From the NCBI GenBank assembly GCA_008360955.1, contig LUCM01001907.1, forward strand, positions 151,688-215,687: 64,000 bases of DNA, given 5' to 3'. The DNA comes from Fasciolopsis buskii (lineage: Eukaryota > Platyhelminthes > Trematoda > Plagiorchiida > Fasciolidae). A program made the translations under genes and the position numbers. How positions within the stretch are numbered: position 1 is the stretch's first letter; each line of letters opens with the position of its first letter. The notes under the pieces were generated by a model. The model was given only the letters and a program-made list of their open reading frames with translations. It did not search any database and had not been told where the DNA came from. This document shows, piece after piece, positions 49,001-61,600 of this stretch.

Positions 49001-52000
49001 GATTTAGCAGCCTTCCCTCCAATCAGTTTTTAGTTTACTTGGCACGAAATTCAACCATACACCGATGTAGTCGGATTTTACTTGCCATCTACCAGAACTG
49101 TAAAATGGGAAGGCGGTGAAGTGAACAGTAAAAGAACAAGCGTGAAGCGTAGAGTAAAAGCAACTGTGCAAGGGACGAATGATTCCGATTGGCCGACCAG
49201 AACTAACCGAGCCAGTTTACCGCTCAAGGCTCTCTTAGCTTTCGTCATGACAAAAACTGATCACGCTGATCAATCTTCCGACTACCATAAACTTCAGAGA
49301 ACAATTAACATCGAGACAGGTGATGTGTGTGCATGTGCATTACATGACCCAGCCTCGTCATTGCTTCAAGAAAACTTCGTCTATTCAATGACCAACTTCG
49401 AAGCTCAGAATCACTTAGACGATTCTCCATTTACGGGACTGGCGGTGGTCAAGTGGCTTAAGCATGTCAATCCAAAAAGGCCACAGGTTGGGATCCCAGA
49501 TGCGTCGGGCATACTTTCGTGGGAGGTGGCAATTCACTGTTCCTCAGATCATTACTACACTTGAGCTATAGAGACCTTGTGATTATGCACCATTCTAAGC
49601 GTCAGAATTACAGCTACCATTCCTCTCTTTTGCTTAGCGAGCGATAGAGGATGTAGGGCACGCCTCTTGCACTACACCTACGCGTAAGGCATCATAAAAA
49701 ACACGGGGGAACCCGAGCACTGCACACCGGCAGTCTTCGCATTGCTAACCGCGAAGCTTATTTTCCTGACCCGTGAAGCAGGAGTGACCTAGTCTATACT
49801 CACTGATCTGTCAGGCATAACGACATCTTCGGCTTGGAAAAGTCATTCTCCACAGATCCTTGGGTCGTAGAGGAGTACGGGCTGTCACATCCAATCAAGA
49901 TGCAGCTTTGTCATGAGGCAAATAAGATTAACTAATGAAAATCAAATTTAGTAATGTCAACAGCTATGTATAGATTTACAATCCACTAAGTAATCAGACA
50001 GCACGGTAAAATTTGATTTTAGAGAGTAGTCAAGAACTAAAATGAACAATATAAGGTACTATCAAAAAAGTCACAACAGAAATCGACGCCGACGATGCAT
50101 GCCACGTTTCAGAAAGTAACTTGAAACGAACATCGATGAAGGACAAGCGGATTACATAATTACAGCGCAGAATTTTCACGGTTCAATGTACGCTACAACT
50201 GATCGTTGTAATGGTGAGTCCAATCCAATTAATGCGATCATTTTCAGGTTAAGAACCTCACCGACTGCGCCATTTAGAAACATCGCCTGAAATTTCCAAT
50301 CAGTTTGTTAGGAGAACCCGATAACGTAAAATTCCCTAATTAGGATATTATCCTGAGTAAGACTTTCACGCCTTTTCGCCACATCGCACATTAATCAGGT
50401 GGACCGATCTTTCAGTTGTTACCTGCAGAACAGCGCATACCGAAAGAGCCTGAGTTAAGATAATTCTCCCACAAAATCCCAGAAATACTACAAAGATAGT
50501 GGTGTTTAAATACAAACAGCCTTCGTAAATCTTGTCCTCAACCGCCATATTTCCGAGCCATGTAGCACGACCGATCATCTTACGACTCTAATGTAAACCG
50601 CAATTTCGATAGAGATATCAAGCGGATAATACAGACGCCTCAATTTGATAACTATCAATCCAGCGTTTTGCAAACCCAAAGACACATCGAATTTAAAATC
50701 CATCAGTTTTTTATACGTACGGTCACCATGCTATTATCCAATCGAGTAGAGGCCAGAACTGACGCTGCGTTCGTCGTACCTGCGCATGGGATGAATCACA
50801 AAAAAACTAAGTTAACATCACTAAAAGTAGATAACAAACATCAGAAAATCACAAGTACGGTGCGCGAAATTACATAACAATCGAACGTTTTTTCAGTACA
50901 ACGCCGTCATATCTCCAGTTATCTTGCTTACAACCTGTATACTACGACTGGTTTAGTACCTAAGGCTGCACCTATACACGGTTGACTTTCGGTGGGGACC
51001 ATTCGGCGACGGAACTTGGAGCTAAAAATTGCCCCGTTATGGTTATTCATGACATACGGATTGCGATAAGATATAAAACCGGTGCATATTTTATACAGAC
51101 AGGGTTATGTGAACCAGTGAGTGACAATTAGAGTTAACATTGGAATAAATACTAAACAAACCAGTTAGGATACCGGTTTATAGAAAGTCACCTGTTTGAA
51201 GCGAAAAACAGAAGCACAGGTGACCGCTGCAAGTAACTTAGAGTGAAGGTATCAGTGCGGCGAAACCGAAGGCCTTTGGACGTTTGAAAATGTATCAGGA
51301 TACAACAAATACTATCGTACATGCTGCATCCGCAGTACCAGAAGCCAATAAGGCAATGATAACATTATACGCGTGAACGTTATACACAGGGAGAGGAATT
51401 GATATTCAGTTACTTTTAAGTGTTATGAAGAATCACATATTATACTGAATGAAAAATTTAATTACACAAGGGAAATTGTATGAGCTGTCCAACAAAACTC
51501 AGTTCTCAACGTTGATAATCAGCTTGATATGGAAGCCACTGACTGCTATTATTGGAGTTGGCCAGACTTTCACAAAAATATCTTAGATCCAGACCGATCT
51601 GCGGTAGTTCGATTATGACGTGAGCTCCATTCTTATCACTGGAGAGGGATTGAATTGGTTAGTCTGGATGCTAGTCACAAAACCTCGTTTCAGAAAAACA
51701 TCTGGGGTATTGCTTTCCATTGGGAAAAAACTTACGTACGGTAACCCCAATTCGAAATACGAGATATTCTGCCGAAATATCAGGCCATCGGACTGATCTG
51801 CATAGAAATCATATGATTTATAACACTGGTTTCAGAAACTAGTAAACTGAGTTGAAACTTTGGGGTGATTTTAGAAAATCGTCAGTTCAATTTGAGAACC
51901 AAAATTCAATTGGTCAGAGCTTACTTAATGGACTCAGTAGGGGTGGTCAAGTGAATTAAGCTCCTGTCATCAAAAAGATCAGAGGTCAGAATCCCAGATC

Positions 52001-52592
52001 TGCCGGTCACATATGTCGCGAAACCGTTGACAAAAAGGATTAGAAAACCTCGGGCAGAATATGGTGGGAGATTTTGTAACTTAGAGGTTAGGTGTAAGGT
52101 ACTGTGTCCTAGGATTCAGTCTCGAAAACAGGCAATGAGTCAAAATAGGTTAAGGTGATTGGGACATGTTTTACACATGTCCACAGAACAACTGCCTCAC
52201 TGTACGCTGTTCTGCGAGGCAGGTAATGGTTCTGGGTGGCAAGTAAACGACACGGGTAAGGAGTATGAAGACTTTAACCAGTAAATTGACTCGCGTAGGT
52301 GCAGTGAGACTACTGGGTTGGGGCCCACGAGGTTGGAGACAATGGCTCAGTGCGGCAGCGAGTGGCATTCTTGCATTCGAAAACTTTCGTGTTCTATACA
52401 GTTCTTCAAATTAATATTGTACAGTCCATTTTCATCAAAACCCGTGCTTTTTTCTGTTTGAGCAGATAATGCTGCAAAGTAGCATCTAAAATCAGAGCAT
52501 GTTGGTGAAAGGTTAATGGATGTCCAAAATGAACTGAACTAAACCTCGAGTGGGATGCCATCCTCACCGAGTGGCTTCATTTTTTCCACTAC

Positions 52593-52638
<46 letters not shown>

Positions 52639-55600
52639 CCTTAGGGACGAGGGCAGAATGCCCCAGAATATACGTATATATATATATATAAGCAGGAAGT
52701 AGTATCTGGATGCGTAAACAAAATTTGCCCGGGAGCACACGACCAGTTTCGCGGTTATTGTCGCTCGTCAGGTATGCGTACCCGATGCTCTCTTGTCCAA
52801 ACATCCACATACTTGTACACTCCGAATTGATTGATATTTCTCACCAGAATCGAATCTGTAGCAACAGGAGTGTGCATGGAAGCTCTTCGTCGAAGAGTCC
52901 ATATATATATATATATATGCGAAATATTCACGTACGCGTCACAAAATTCAATACTGGAAAGATCGACAACATTCAACATACATGGGTATGATACGTTACG
53001 CAAACCGACGCAGTCATCTCCAAAGCTCAGCTAGCCAAAGTTGGATGAGAAAGTACGCCCAAATTCTGGGATGTTCAGTGACACCTCGTTGATGACGTAG
53101 GTTGCCTTCTTCTGGCAGAGAATTTCACATTTTCGACGTTGTACTCAAAAGGCTTAAACTAACATGGTAAACATTATAAAAAACCGAAGACTCAGTTTTT
53201 TATGATTCAACGGACTGCGTAAGCAGGATCTAATCACAATGGAAGTTCCCGCAATTTTCATTTATGGCAGACATAGGGACAGTTATAGGTTTTCTCCTAA
53301 AACCTGTGCTTAATATGGATGATGTGACTTCAAAAGTCCGTCGAATGGTACCACGCGATGTATTCTTGCATCAATAAGTAAATTAACACATCAACTAATG
53401 AGCCACGTGGAGTTTTGTAACATACACGCGATAGTGCAATAGACAAAGGTGTACTCAAACAACTTACGGTCGAGAATGGTGGAGTAGTCTGACATGAAAA
53501 GATCAACATCACCGGGGCCAAGGCTACCTTGAGGTCGACGGCCAGAATTTAGACTATAATTCTCAGTAGAAACTGCAATTTTTTTTGAAAAAAAGTAAGA
53601 ATTAAAAATGAAACCGCTCCTAGCANNNNNNNNNNCTTGTACACTCCGAATTGATTGATATTTCTCACCAGAATCGAATCTGTAGCAACAGGAGTGTGCA
53701 TGGAAGCTCTTCGTCGAAGAGTCCATATATATATATATATATGCGAAATATTCACGTACGCGTCACAAAATTCAATACTGGAAAGATCGACAACATTCAA
53801 CATACATGGGTATGATACGTTACGCAAACCGACGCAGTCATCTCCAAAGCTCAGCTAGCCAAAGTTGGATGAGAAAGTACGCCCAAATTCTGGGATGTTC
53901 AGTGACACCTCGTTGATGACGTAGGTTGCCTTCTTCTGGCAGAGAATTTCACATTTTCGACGTTGTACTCAAAAGGCTTAAACTAACATGGTAAACATTA
54001 TAAAAAACCGAAGACTCAGTTTTTTATGATTCAACGGACTGCGTAAGCAGGATCTAATCACAATGGAAGTTCCCGCAATTTTCATTTATGGCAGACATAG
54101 GGACAGTTATAGGTTTTCTCCTAAAACCTGTGCTTAATATGGATGATGTGACTTCAAAAGTCCGTCGAATGGTACCACGCGATGTATTCTTGCATCAATA
54201 AGTAAATTAACACATCAACTAATGAGCCACGTGGAGTTTTGTAACATACACGCGATAGTGCAATAGACAAAGGTGTACTCAAACAACTTACGGTCGAGAA
54301 TGGTGGAGTAGTCTGACATGAAAAGATCAACATCACCGGGGCCAAGGCTACCTTGAGGTCGACGGCCAGAATTTAGACTATAATTCTCAGTAGAAACTGC
54401 AATTTTTTTTGAAAAAAAGTAAGAATTAAAAATGAAACCGCTCCTAGCACAATAGCAACAAGTGTATACTAAAGAGATAAACTAAAGTGGAGCCGAATTT
54501 TGCTCGCCGACGCAAAGGAAGTAATTGACTGTGCCGAAAAAAACTAGGATCATGCCAAAGCATACTAGGGGCAAAAATAAACGCTTTGGAACATTCCATC
54601 AAGATCGCTCAGTGTCAAACAGCCAGTTGAGCCTCACTGACCGCTGCCTTTTCTCTAGAGTTACTTGTTCCTATAGACAGAGAGAATATGCGAGGAGAAC
54701 ATGGCGTACATCTACATACAGATGGGGAAAGAAAAGAATGCTGCAGTAGTCAACTAAAGGAATAAAGCCCAACTGGAAAACCGATTTCTTAATCGCTCTG
54801 AATTGACAAAAAATGACAACAAGATCGCCATTGTTCGCGGTTCGCTGGCAAATCCTTTAGTGCCTCCAGCCAGCTAGTTGACGAGTCTTTCGGATCTAAA
54901 TCACGAAGACGTGAGATACCTACCTTACCTGAGTTTGCCGTACATTTTCTCATCCCACAGTGCCACGCCATCGCCTGACCTCCATAAGGCCTCTTCCAAT
55001 CCGACGAAAGAATGCGAAATGGAGCACGGTATGGTGGTCAAATGTTCACCGTAGGCAACACGTGATCCACAGCCAGCTATGCGACATACGTTGAGATAAG
55101 GTGTTCTCAGGACGGGCACCTAATATTAGATTCCCAAACTTTACATTACTCACTCGTTCACTCCACCCAATCCCAGCAATAGTACGTAGACGTCGGTGAT
55201 CAAAAACCTCCAAGCGACGAAAAGCAAACTCCATGTCCTGCATCCATACAAAAGAATTGAGCATACTGCAGCACAACAAACACGACTTGTCAATTCCAGT
55301 GAAATATCAGGTAGACGCCAGAATTGCTTCGGTACAGCGTACGCCACTTGAGCTTTGGATATAAGCACACTCACCTCATGTAGCTGCCGAGGTAACTGAG
55401 ACAGTCGAAAACCGTTAGTTCCTCTCCATCTAACACCAAGCTTGGGACTACTCCCGTCCAGTCCCGCAGCAGAACTTTACAATACTCTGAAGGTGCAAAA
55501 CACATGCTGAACAGAGCTACAGCCATCGCGCATGTATTTAGTGCATGCTGGGTATGTTCTGCAGATTCTAACAGACACACGAGGTCGTCTGCGTAATCTG

Positions 55601-58600
55601 AGTAACACAGCTTTCCTCAATTTGACAGTTCGATTCCAACATAGGCCTCCTAAAGCATCCTTCCTTATCTTGTCCAAAATAAAGTTAAACATTAATGAAG
55701 AGGTGACACCCTTACCAGACACCGATAGTCGTTTTGAATGAACTCGATAGTTTACCATATACCCCTACTCGACTATATGTATTCAAGTACAATGGCCGTA
55801 GGAGGTTGACGAATTTTTCTGGCATACCCTTCCGGTGAATGGTGATGATTAGTGCTGTTCGGTTTGCTGAGTCGAGGGAGCCTTTCAAGTTGGGAAAGAC
55901 TATGACTGGACGACGGAGGAGTGTCAGGTGTTTTGAGTAAACACTGAAGCATGGAAATCTGGTCGATGCAACCTCGGCCTGGGTGAAATTCAGCTAGGCA
56001 AAAGAACGATTAGTTTTCTCAACGAAAGCAAGGCAACGGGTGCAGTTGAGTGGAAGCCCATTTACTTGGGTCAACTATTCTTCTACTCAATAGTCCGACT
56101 GAACTCTCCGCTCAAATCACACCCTAGCCTGGAGAACCAGGATTCAGACCTCTACTCATTGACCTACCAGGCATGATTGGATGTTCGGTTTGGAAAAAGC
56201 CATTCTGTCATGGAGGCACACAAGTTGTCACAGCATGTTAGCGTGAAATTTCGTTGTGACAATTGATTTCATTACCCTAAACCAATATCGTGTAATCAAC
56301 GTGAGATGAAGATTCATTCATGATATCAAATAGAATAGTAGTCAAACTTCGAGGAAAACCACCTGGTGTGACCAACTGATAAATAACACGCCTGGTGTCC
56401 ACGACCAACTAAGTAAATAGTGAACTTGCTGCACCGCTTGTCTTCGCTAACAATATATTGCTTTAAGAAGTCCCAACATGGGATAATTTAACTAATTCAT
56501 GACGACCGGATCAAGATGTCCAAAAATGACGGTGAAAGAAAATCATCTTAATAATTCGACTTTCGAGCCGAGGCATGGTGTTTTGCATCCGTCACTTGGT
56601 AACGAAATGTACAATACAGTACAATACAACGCAAAAGGCGAAACGTATGAGAAAAAGGAATTACACTTGCCGGTCTCGTCAACCACTTCGTTTGGGTGTC
56701 CAGGAAGATCGGTGAAATCGTGTAAATTCAACAGATTTTCGAAACGAGAATGGTATTCCTGAACGCGGTAACAAAACAGTTGATTGAAAAATGTAAGTGA
56801 CCTCTGACGACAGCAGCATAACAAGAGAAGACGCCACAGTTATGGTAACCGAATAACTTACATTTCGGGATTGTCCTAAATCCCCACTTCGAAATCCTGC
56901 TGAGTGTAGATCTGCAGCTTTACCATCGTTTGTATCCTCCGATTCCGAAGACCGAGAAGATATGACGGCATCAGATTCAGAATCCGAATCTCCGGAGTTT
57001 TCGTCGTTACCTTCCATTTCTTGGTCCGCATCATGCTCACTTTCTTCTGCCTCGTCATCAGCAAAAGCACATGAGCGTTTCGAACGAGATGACCTGATTG
57101 GAACATCATCCACATCTGTTTCAGCTTCAGTCTCAGTGGGAGTGTCGGAAGAACTGGATTCGCTATCATCAGTACTCAGATCCTCATCATCAACTTCCTG
57201 CTCTTCTGACCATTCAGTATCGTCATCTGAAAGAGCCTAGAAAAACGACAATGCCGTTAGGCATCACAAACATCAACTCTTATTAGATTGGGCAGTATGG
57301 CTCAACGAAGAAAGGATAAATTTATGACTCCAAAGGCAAACAAACAATTCGAAAACGTATTCGTGTTCATAGTTTTATCTTCAACACAAGAGAAAGCGCA
57401 ACCAAAGTAGAAAAAAGTAAAACTCACCTTTCCATCAACACTTGTTTTACACTGTTTGTGGCCCGTCTCCAATTCCTGCTCTTTCATACGCGCTTCGTAT
57501 TGTTCCAGTCTCTTCTGACGCATTTGCTCTTTTAGTAGTTCTCGATGTCGCTTCCAAAATTTTCGTCGTTGACTATTGCTAGAGTGCAAAAGAACCTCAG
57601 ATTCCGGAGCCTGGGTAACTTCGTGGGTAACCGATTCCAAATGAAGACGATCAGAACCATCCACTTCATCAACAACCTAAGGAAAACGGTTTTCGTAGAA
57701 AAATCAGTTTATTGGAACAATCGAAAAGAAGCCTTTTTACATCGTTTTTTTCCTTTCCCTTCTTTATATACTATAGATTAGGAACAGCGATCTACAAAGA
57801 CCAGATGCACATGGTAGACAAGGGCCCCGATGGTTCAACGACACCCTCTGTGAAAGGAGCAAGATTCCAAAGACTTGGTGTAGTTCCCCGTCTGTATCGC
57901 TTTACAAGAAAGATGCTTCGCGTTCGAACCACTTGCTACCATAATCCTTCGACGACTATCAAGGAAACGCAAAAGACACACGTGTAAGAAACGAATTGGT
58001 TTACGATTCAATGGTGGTAGTAGATTTTAGATCACGGACACAGTTCTCGGCCTTTCCTGATCTGCATCGAGTCAGGTGACCGTACAATCCTGTAACGCTG
58101 CCTTTCACTAAGGCACGTGCTAGAGAAATTTATTTTTCTTTTCCAATACTTGCACGTAATTACCCGAAGCGAAATCCGTGCTTTTGTAGGTCTTTCACCC
58201 GGTTTCACAACGAGGATTGTTGTTCGTCAGGCATGCCATCTCGCAGCTTCCCCTCAACTTTGCCATTAAGGTGATAAGCAAAATATCCCTTTGCTCATGT
58301 GAGAATTGTTGCATCGATATTACACCAGTCAACAGACTCTGAAGTGGAATGTGTGAACAAGGTTGTGCTTCTGAGTGCAGACCCAGGAAAGTAGCAGATG
58401 TTCCTCAACTGCCTAGAGAACAGTGCATGTTTGCACTTTTGAGGTTTAAAATTTTGTTGCAAGACTGAGTTAGCTAGAAGCCAAACTTTGTGCTTGAAGG
58501 GTGAAGTAGATAAGTTTCTGATAAGAGCAGTCACACTTCACCACACTATCGCATATCGGATGAAGTATCGTTGATTGGACAGAACAATCGAGTGGCATTA

Positions 58601-61600
58601 GACTATTTGAGCCATTAGTGACGTCGGCCTGACGTCAAATTACCGATCGAAGGTCAACTGCACACAGCAGCGGTTAGGTTGGTCCTGCTTCACCGTTCAG
58701 GGACATAAGCCTCGAGGCCAGATGTATGAAGACTGTCGATGCGCAGTGTAATGACTTCTTCGTTGCGCTGTCATGACACGAAGGAAGAATCTGCTCAGTG
58801 ATTCCGAGATGAGGAATCGGATGTTGGAAGACAGCATTGAATCTTCGGGAAAAGCAGTGAATCTGAATAGTTTAGGGCGGCTGGATCATGTATTGCCCAC
58901 AGACGAACATATCACCCGTTTCGATGTAATTCGTTTCCCAAAGCAGCTAGTCACTGTAAGATTGATTGACGCGGGCAATTCGTGACGTGATACAACGATG
59001 TGAAGTCCTTAACCGGTGTACTTGCTCGTCAAGTTCCCGTTAAACTGTCAAGGTAATATGGCCGAGTAATCATCATCATCATCATCGTTCAGCGCTAAAC
59101 AGCAAGGCAAGCCTCACTGAACGCTGTCTTTAACCCAGGGTGGTATTTTTCTATAGAAAGAGTGAATATCCAAGAGGAACAGGGAGTGGACCTACAAAGG
59201 CGGAAAAGACAAGAATGCCACTGTGGCCAACAAACGGAACAAAGTCTAACTGTATGGCCGAATAGCGCAGTTAGTGATGCCCACATGACACCATAAGCAA
59301 AAATTGCTGAGACTTATATGCTGGTTGCTAAGCGAAAAGCGACAAAGCCTAACAAGGTGGACTGTGAGTTTCCCTCTTGTTCAGTGAGTGAGCAGTAGAT
59401 ACCCTATTTTATCACTGTCAGCAAACCCCGAAATGGACGAACTAATAGTTCTCAAAGAGGAACAAGATGAGAGTTAAACACGACAGACCATAGCAATTAA
59501 CGGTAAAATTAGTATCTATACAAACTAAAAATCGAGGGCTAATTTATGCTCTAGCACACTCAGGATCATCTTGGCAAAGAACCGACTAACTCGATCAGGA
59601 AGTCATTTTCAATTTACTGAATGTTAGAATCTTAACGTCAACATCAAATTTTTGAATCCATTTTACCTCACAGTGACTATTATCAACTCATCGATTGTAC
59701 ACGAAAACGATCTGAGACTCTACGCAGCTGTTTGTTTCTCTACGGACTTATTCCTTTATTTCCATCCATAGTTACACATCCATTGAGAACATCAGCCAGT
59801 AGTATTAATGGCAGTACCTCTGAAAGAAGTCTTGCCTCTGTTTTCCTAAGCCCTTTTTCAGCTAGCATCTAACTCTCGCCAAATTTGTTCAAACCAGACG
59901 ACGCCCCGGTTAGTCACCGATGACCTCTTGAACTACCCTTATTTAAGGTGCGAACGCTGATATCTGTGGGCCAATGAGCGTCTTTAGCTCACACACTGGA
60001 GACCCTAGTTAACCAAAAAACATTCAACGTTCCAGCTTTGGTAACTATCCATCTACTCCACTCACGAAGTTGAATCTGCTCCTTTTTTGGAAACACTGAA
60101 GACACGGCGTCTGATCTTGCTGACGTTTATGTGACTCTCAGTGAGAAGGGACAAGTTGTACAACCTAACCGGATGCCAGTGGACAGCAGTCTACGCATGG
60201 AAAGTCTGACAATTTTGTGCAAACTAAGCATTTATTTTGATAGACCCAAGTTGCTGTCATTTCGACGTGCACACCTACAGATTGCAGTCCAGGCGAAATC
60301 AGACACTTAAAAAGTCCCATGAACTTACGCACAGTAAAGTGGAATGATATCGTAATTTCACCGGAAGCCACGAATGCTAGAAAAGGGCGTCTGCCTTCGA
60401 TCGAGGTATATTTACGCCCCTTTGGTCCTGAGTCCTGTCGTTCAGAAACCGGGGAACAGTTGGTAGCCCTATGCTTTAACTGTCGTCCATATCTCGCTAG
60501 CACGAATTCCAGACGTCCGGTTTGCAGGTAGGCCACTTGGCGTCCTTCATTTTGAGCAAGCAATGATACAAATCGATCACATGGCTGCTATCTATTTAAA
60601 AGATTTCTGATCAAACTGGAGTGTTCCCCTCGACTCCAGCCATTTGTTAGTCTGCGCAAAACTAAATCCATCATACGCAACGCACAACAGTAGCAGTCAA
60701 CTCTAAAGTCAGTGAGAAAATAGCTTGGGTGAAAAGCGAGGATCTGTATACGCCAGAAACTGTAAAAAACTTTAGACCAGTTATTTTCGTAGCCACTAAC
60801 TTAGCAATAATGTGACCTGGCTTAGGCGGCTACCTCGCAAAACCTTAAACTCAAAAGAGGAATGGGATGGAGAACAGCAAGAGAACAACTGCAAGGCACC
60901 AGGTAAGGCAACACGGAAAGGTTTCCAATGGAAGAACGTCACCGACTGCGGCATTTATGTATATCACCTAGTGTCTCCAGTCATCGCGTGGAGGGATCAA
61001 GTGAACTATAACTTGACGGTTTAGCTGGAATCAAACGAGCAAACAAACTGGATGAGGCCATTGTATTTTTTTATCGTGTTATGAACCGACTATATCGACC
61101 AATCTTCCGACTGCTATCTGATTCGCTAAACAGCTTGCATCGGGACGGGCGATGTGCTTGTGCGCGGACACATGACCCAAGCATCTTGAACTATTAAGAT
61201 CCACTGTTTACTGGATCATGAGTTACGCAGAAAAATTACCCTATGTGCGAACAATATTTCGAACACAGTGGTGTTTAAACATCGACAGTCTTCGCACATA
61301 TGTCTGCAATGGGCGTGTTCTGAGCGGTATAGCCAGCCGTCGATCGATAACGAGATGTCACATCGACGCTACAAACGTCTCAAAATGGCACGTGCCAGTC
61401 GAGCGTCCCGTATATAAGACGGCAGTTCATTTGATGCACGGACATCCACAGTGACACTACCTAACTAACTACATTCATCCACGTCACTGTGTCCCAGTAA
61501 CATACACAGCGACTGAATAAGGAAGGGGACAGGAACTACAAGGTGATGAAATGCAGTGATTAACACGAGTATTACGAATAGTGATATTCATGACAAACTA

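Larger units (their letters stand above)
48974..51735 (-). other. Claspin intron with dispersed repeats
   Basis: It contains a SINE-like segment (49.44 kb), a repeat shared with 56.1 kb (49.78 kb), and a copy of repeat family E (50.25 kb). A 160-codon plus-strand ORF at 49,082-49,564 overlaps the SINE and has no motif. Confidence 0.55.
51798..54291 (-). other. Claspin intron with AT repeats, LINE piece and assembly duplication
   Basis: It includes a SINE fragment, an RT fragment (52.1-52.4 kb), the AT-bracketed repeat, a 10-N gap, and a duplicated 814-bp block carrying a second copy of the next upstream exon. Confidence 0.65.

Noticed and set aside
51736..51797. LGLPY considered as claspin's conserved RES..LPY motif
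   Set aside because: In vertebrates that motif lies far N-terminal to the acidic regions. Here it comes after them, so it is probably unrelated.
56962..57240. Serine-rich plus-strand ORF
   Set aside because: It is the exact antisense of claspin's Asp/Glu-rich exon; acidic codons read backwards give Ser-rich protein.
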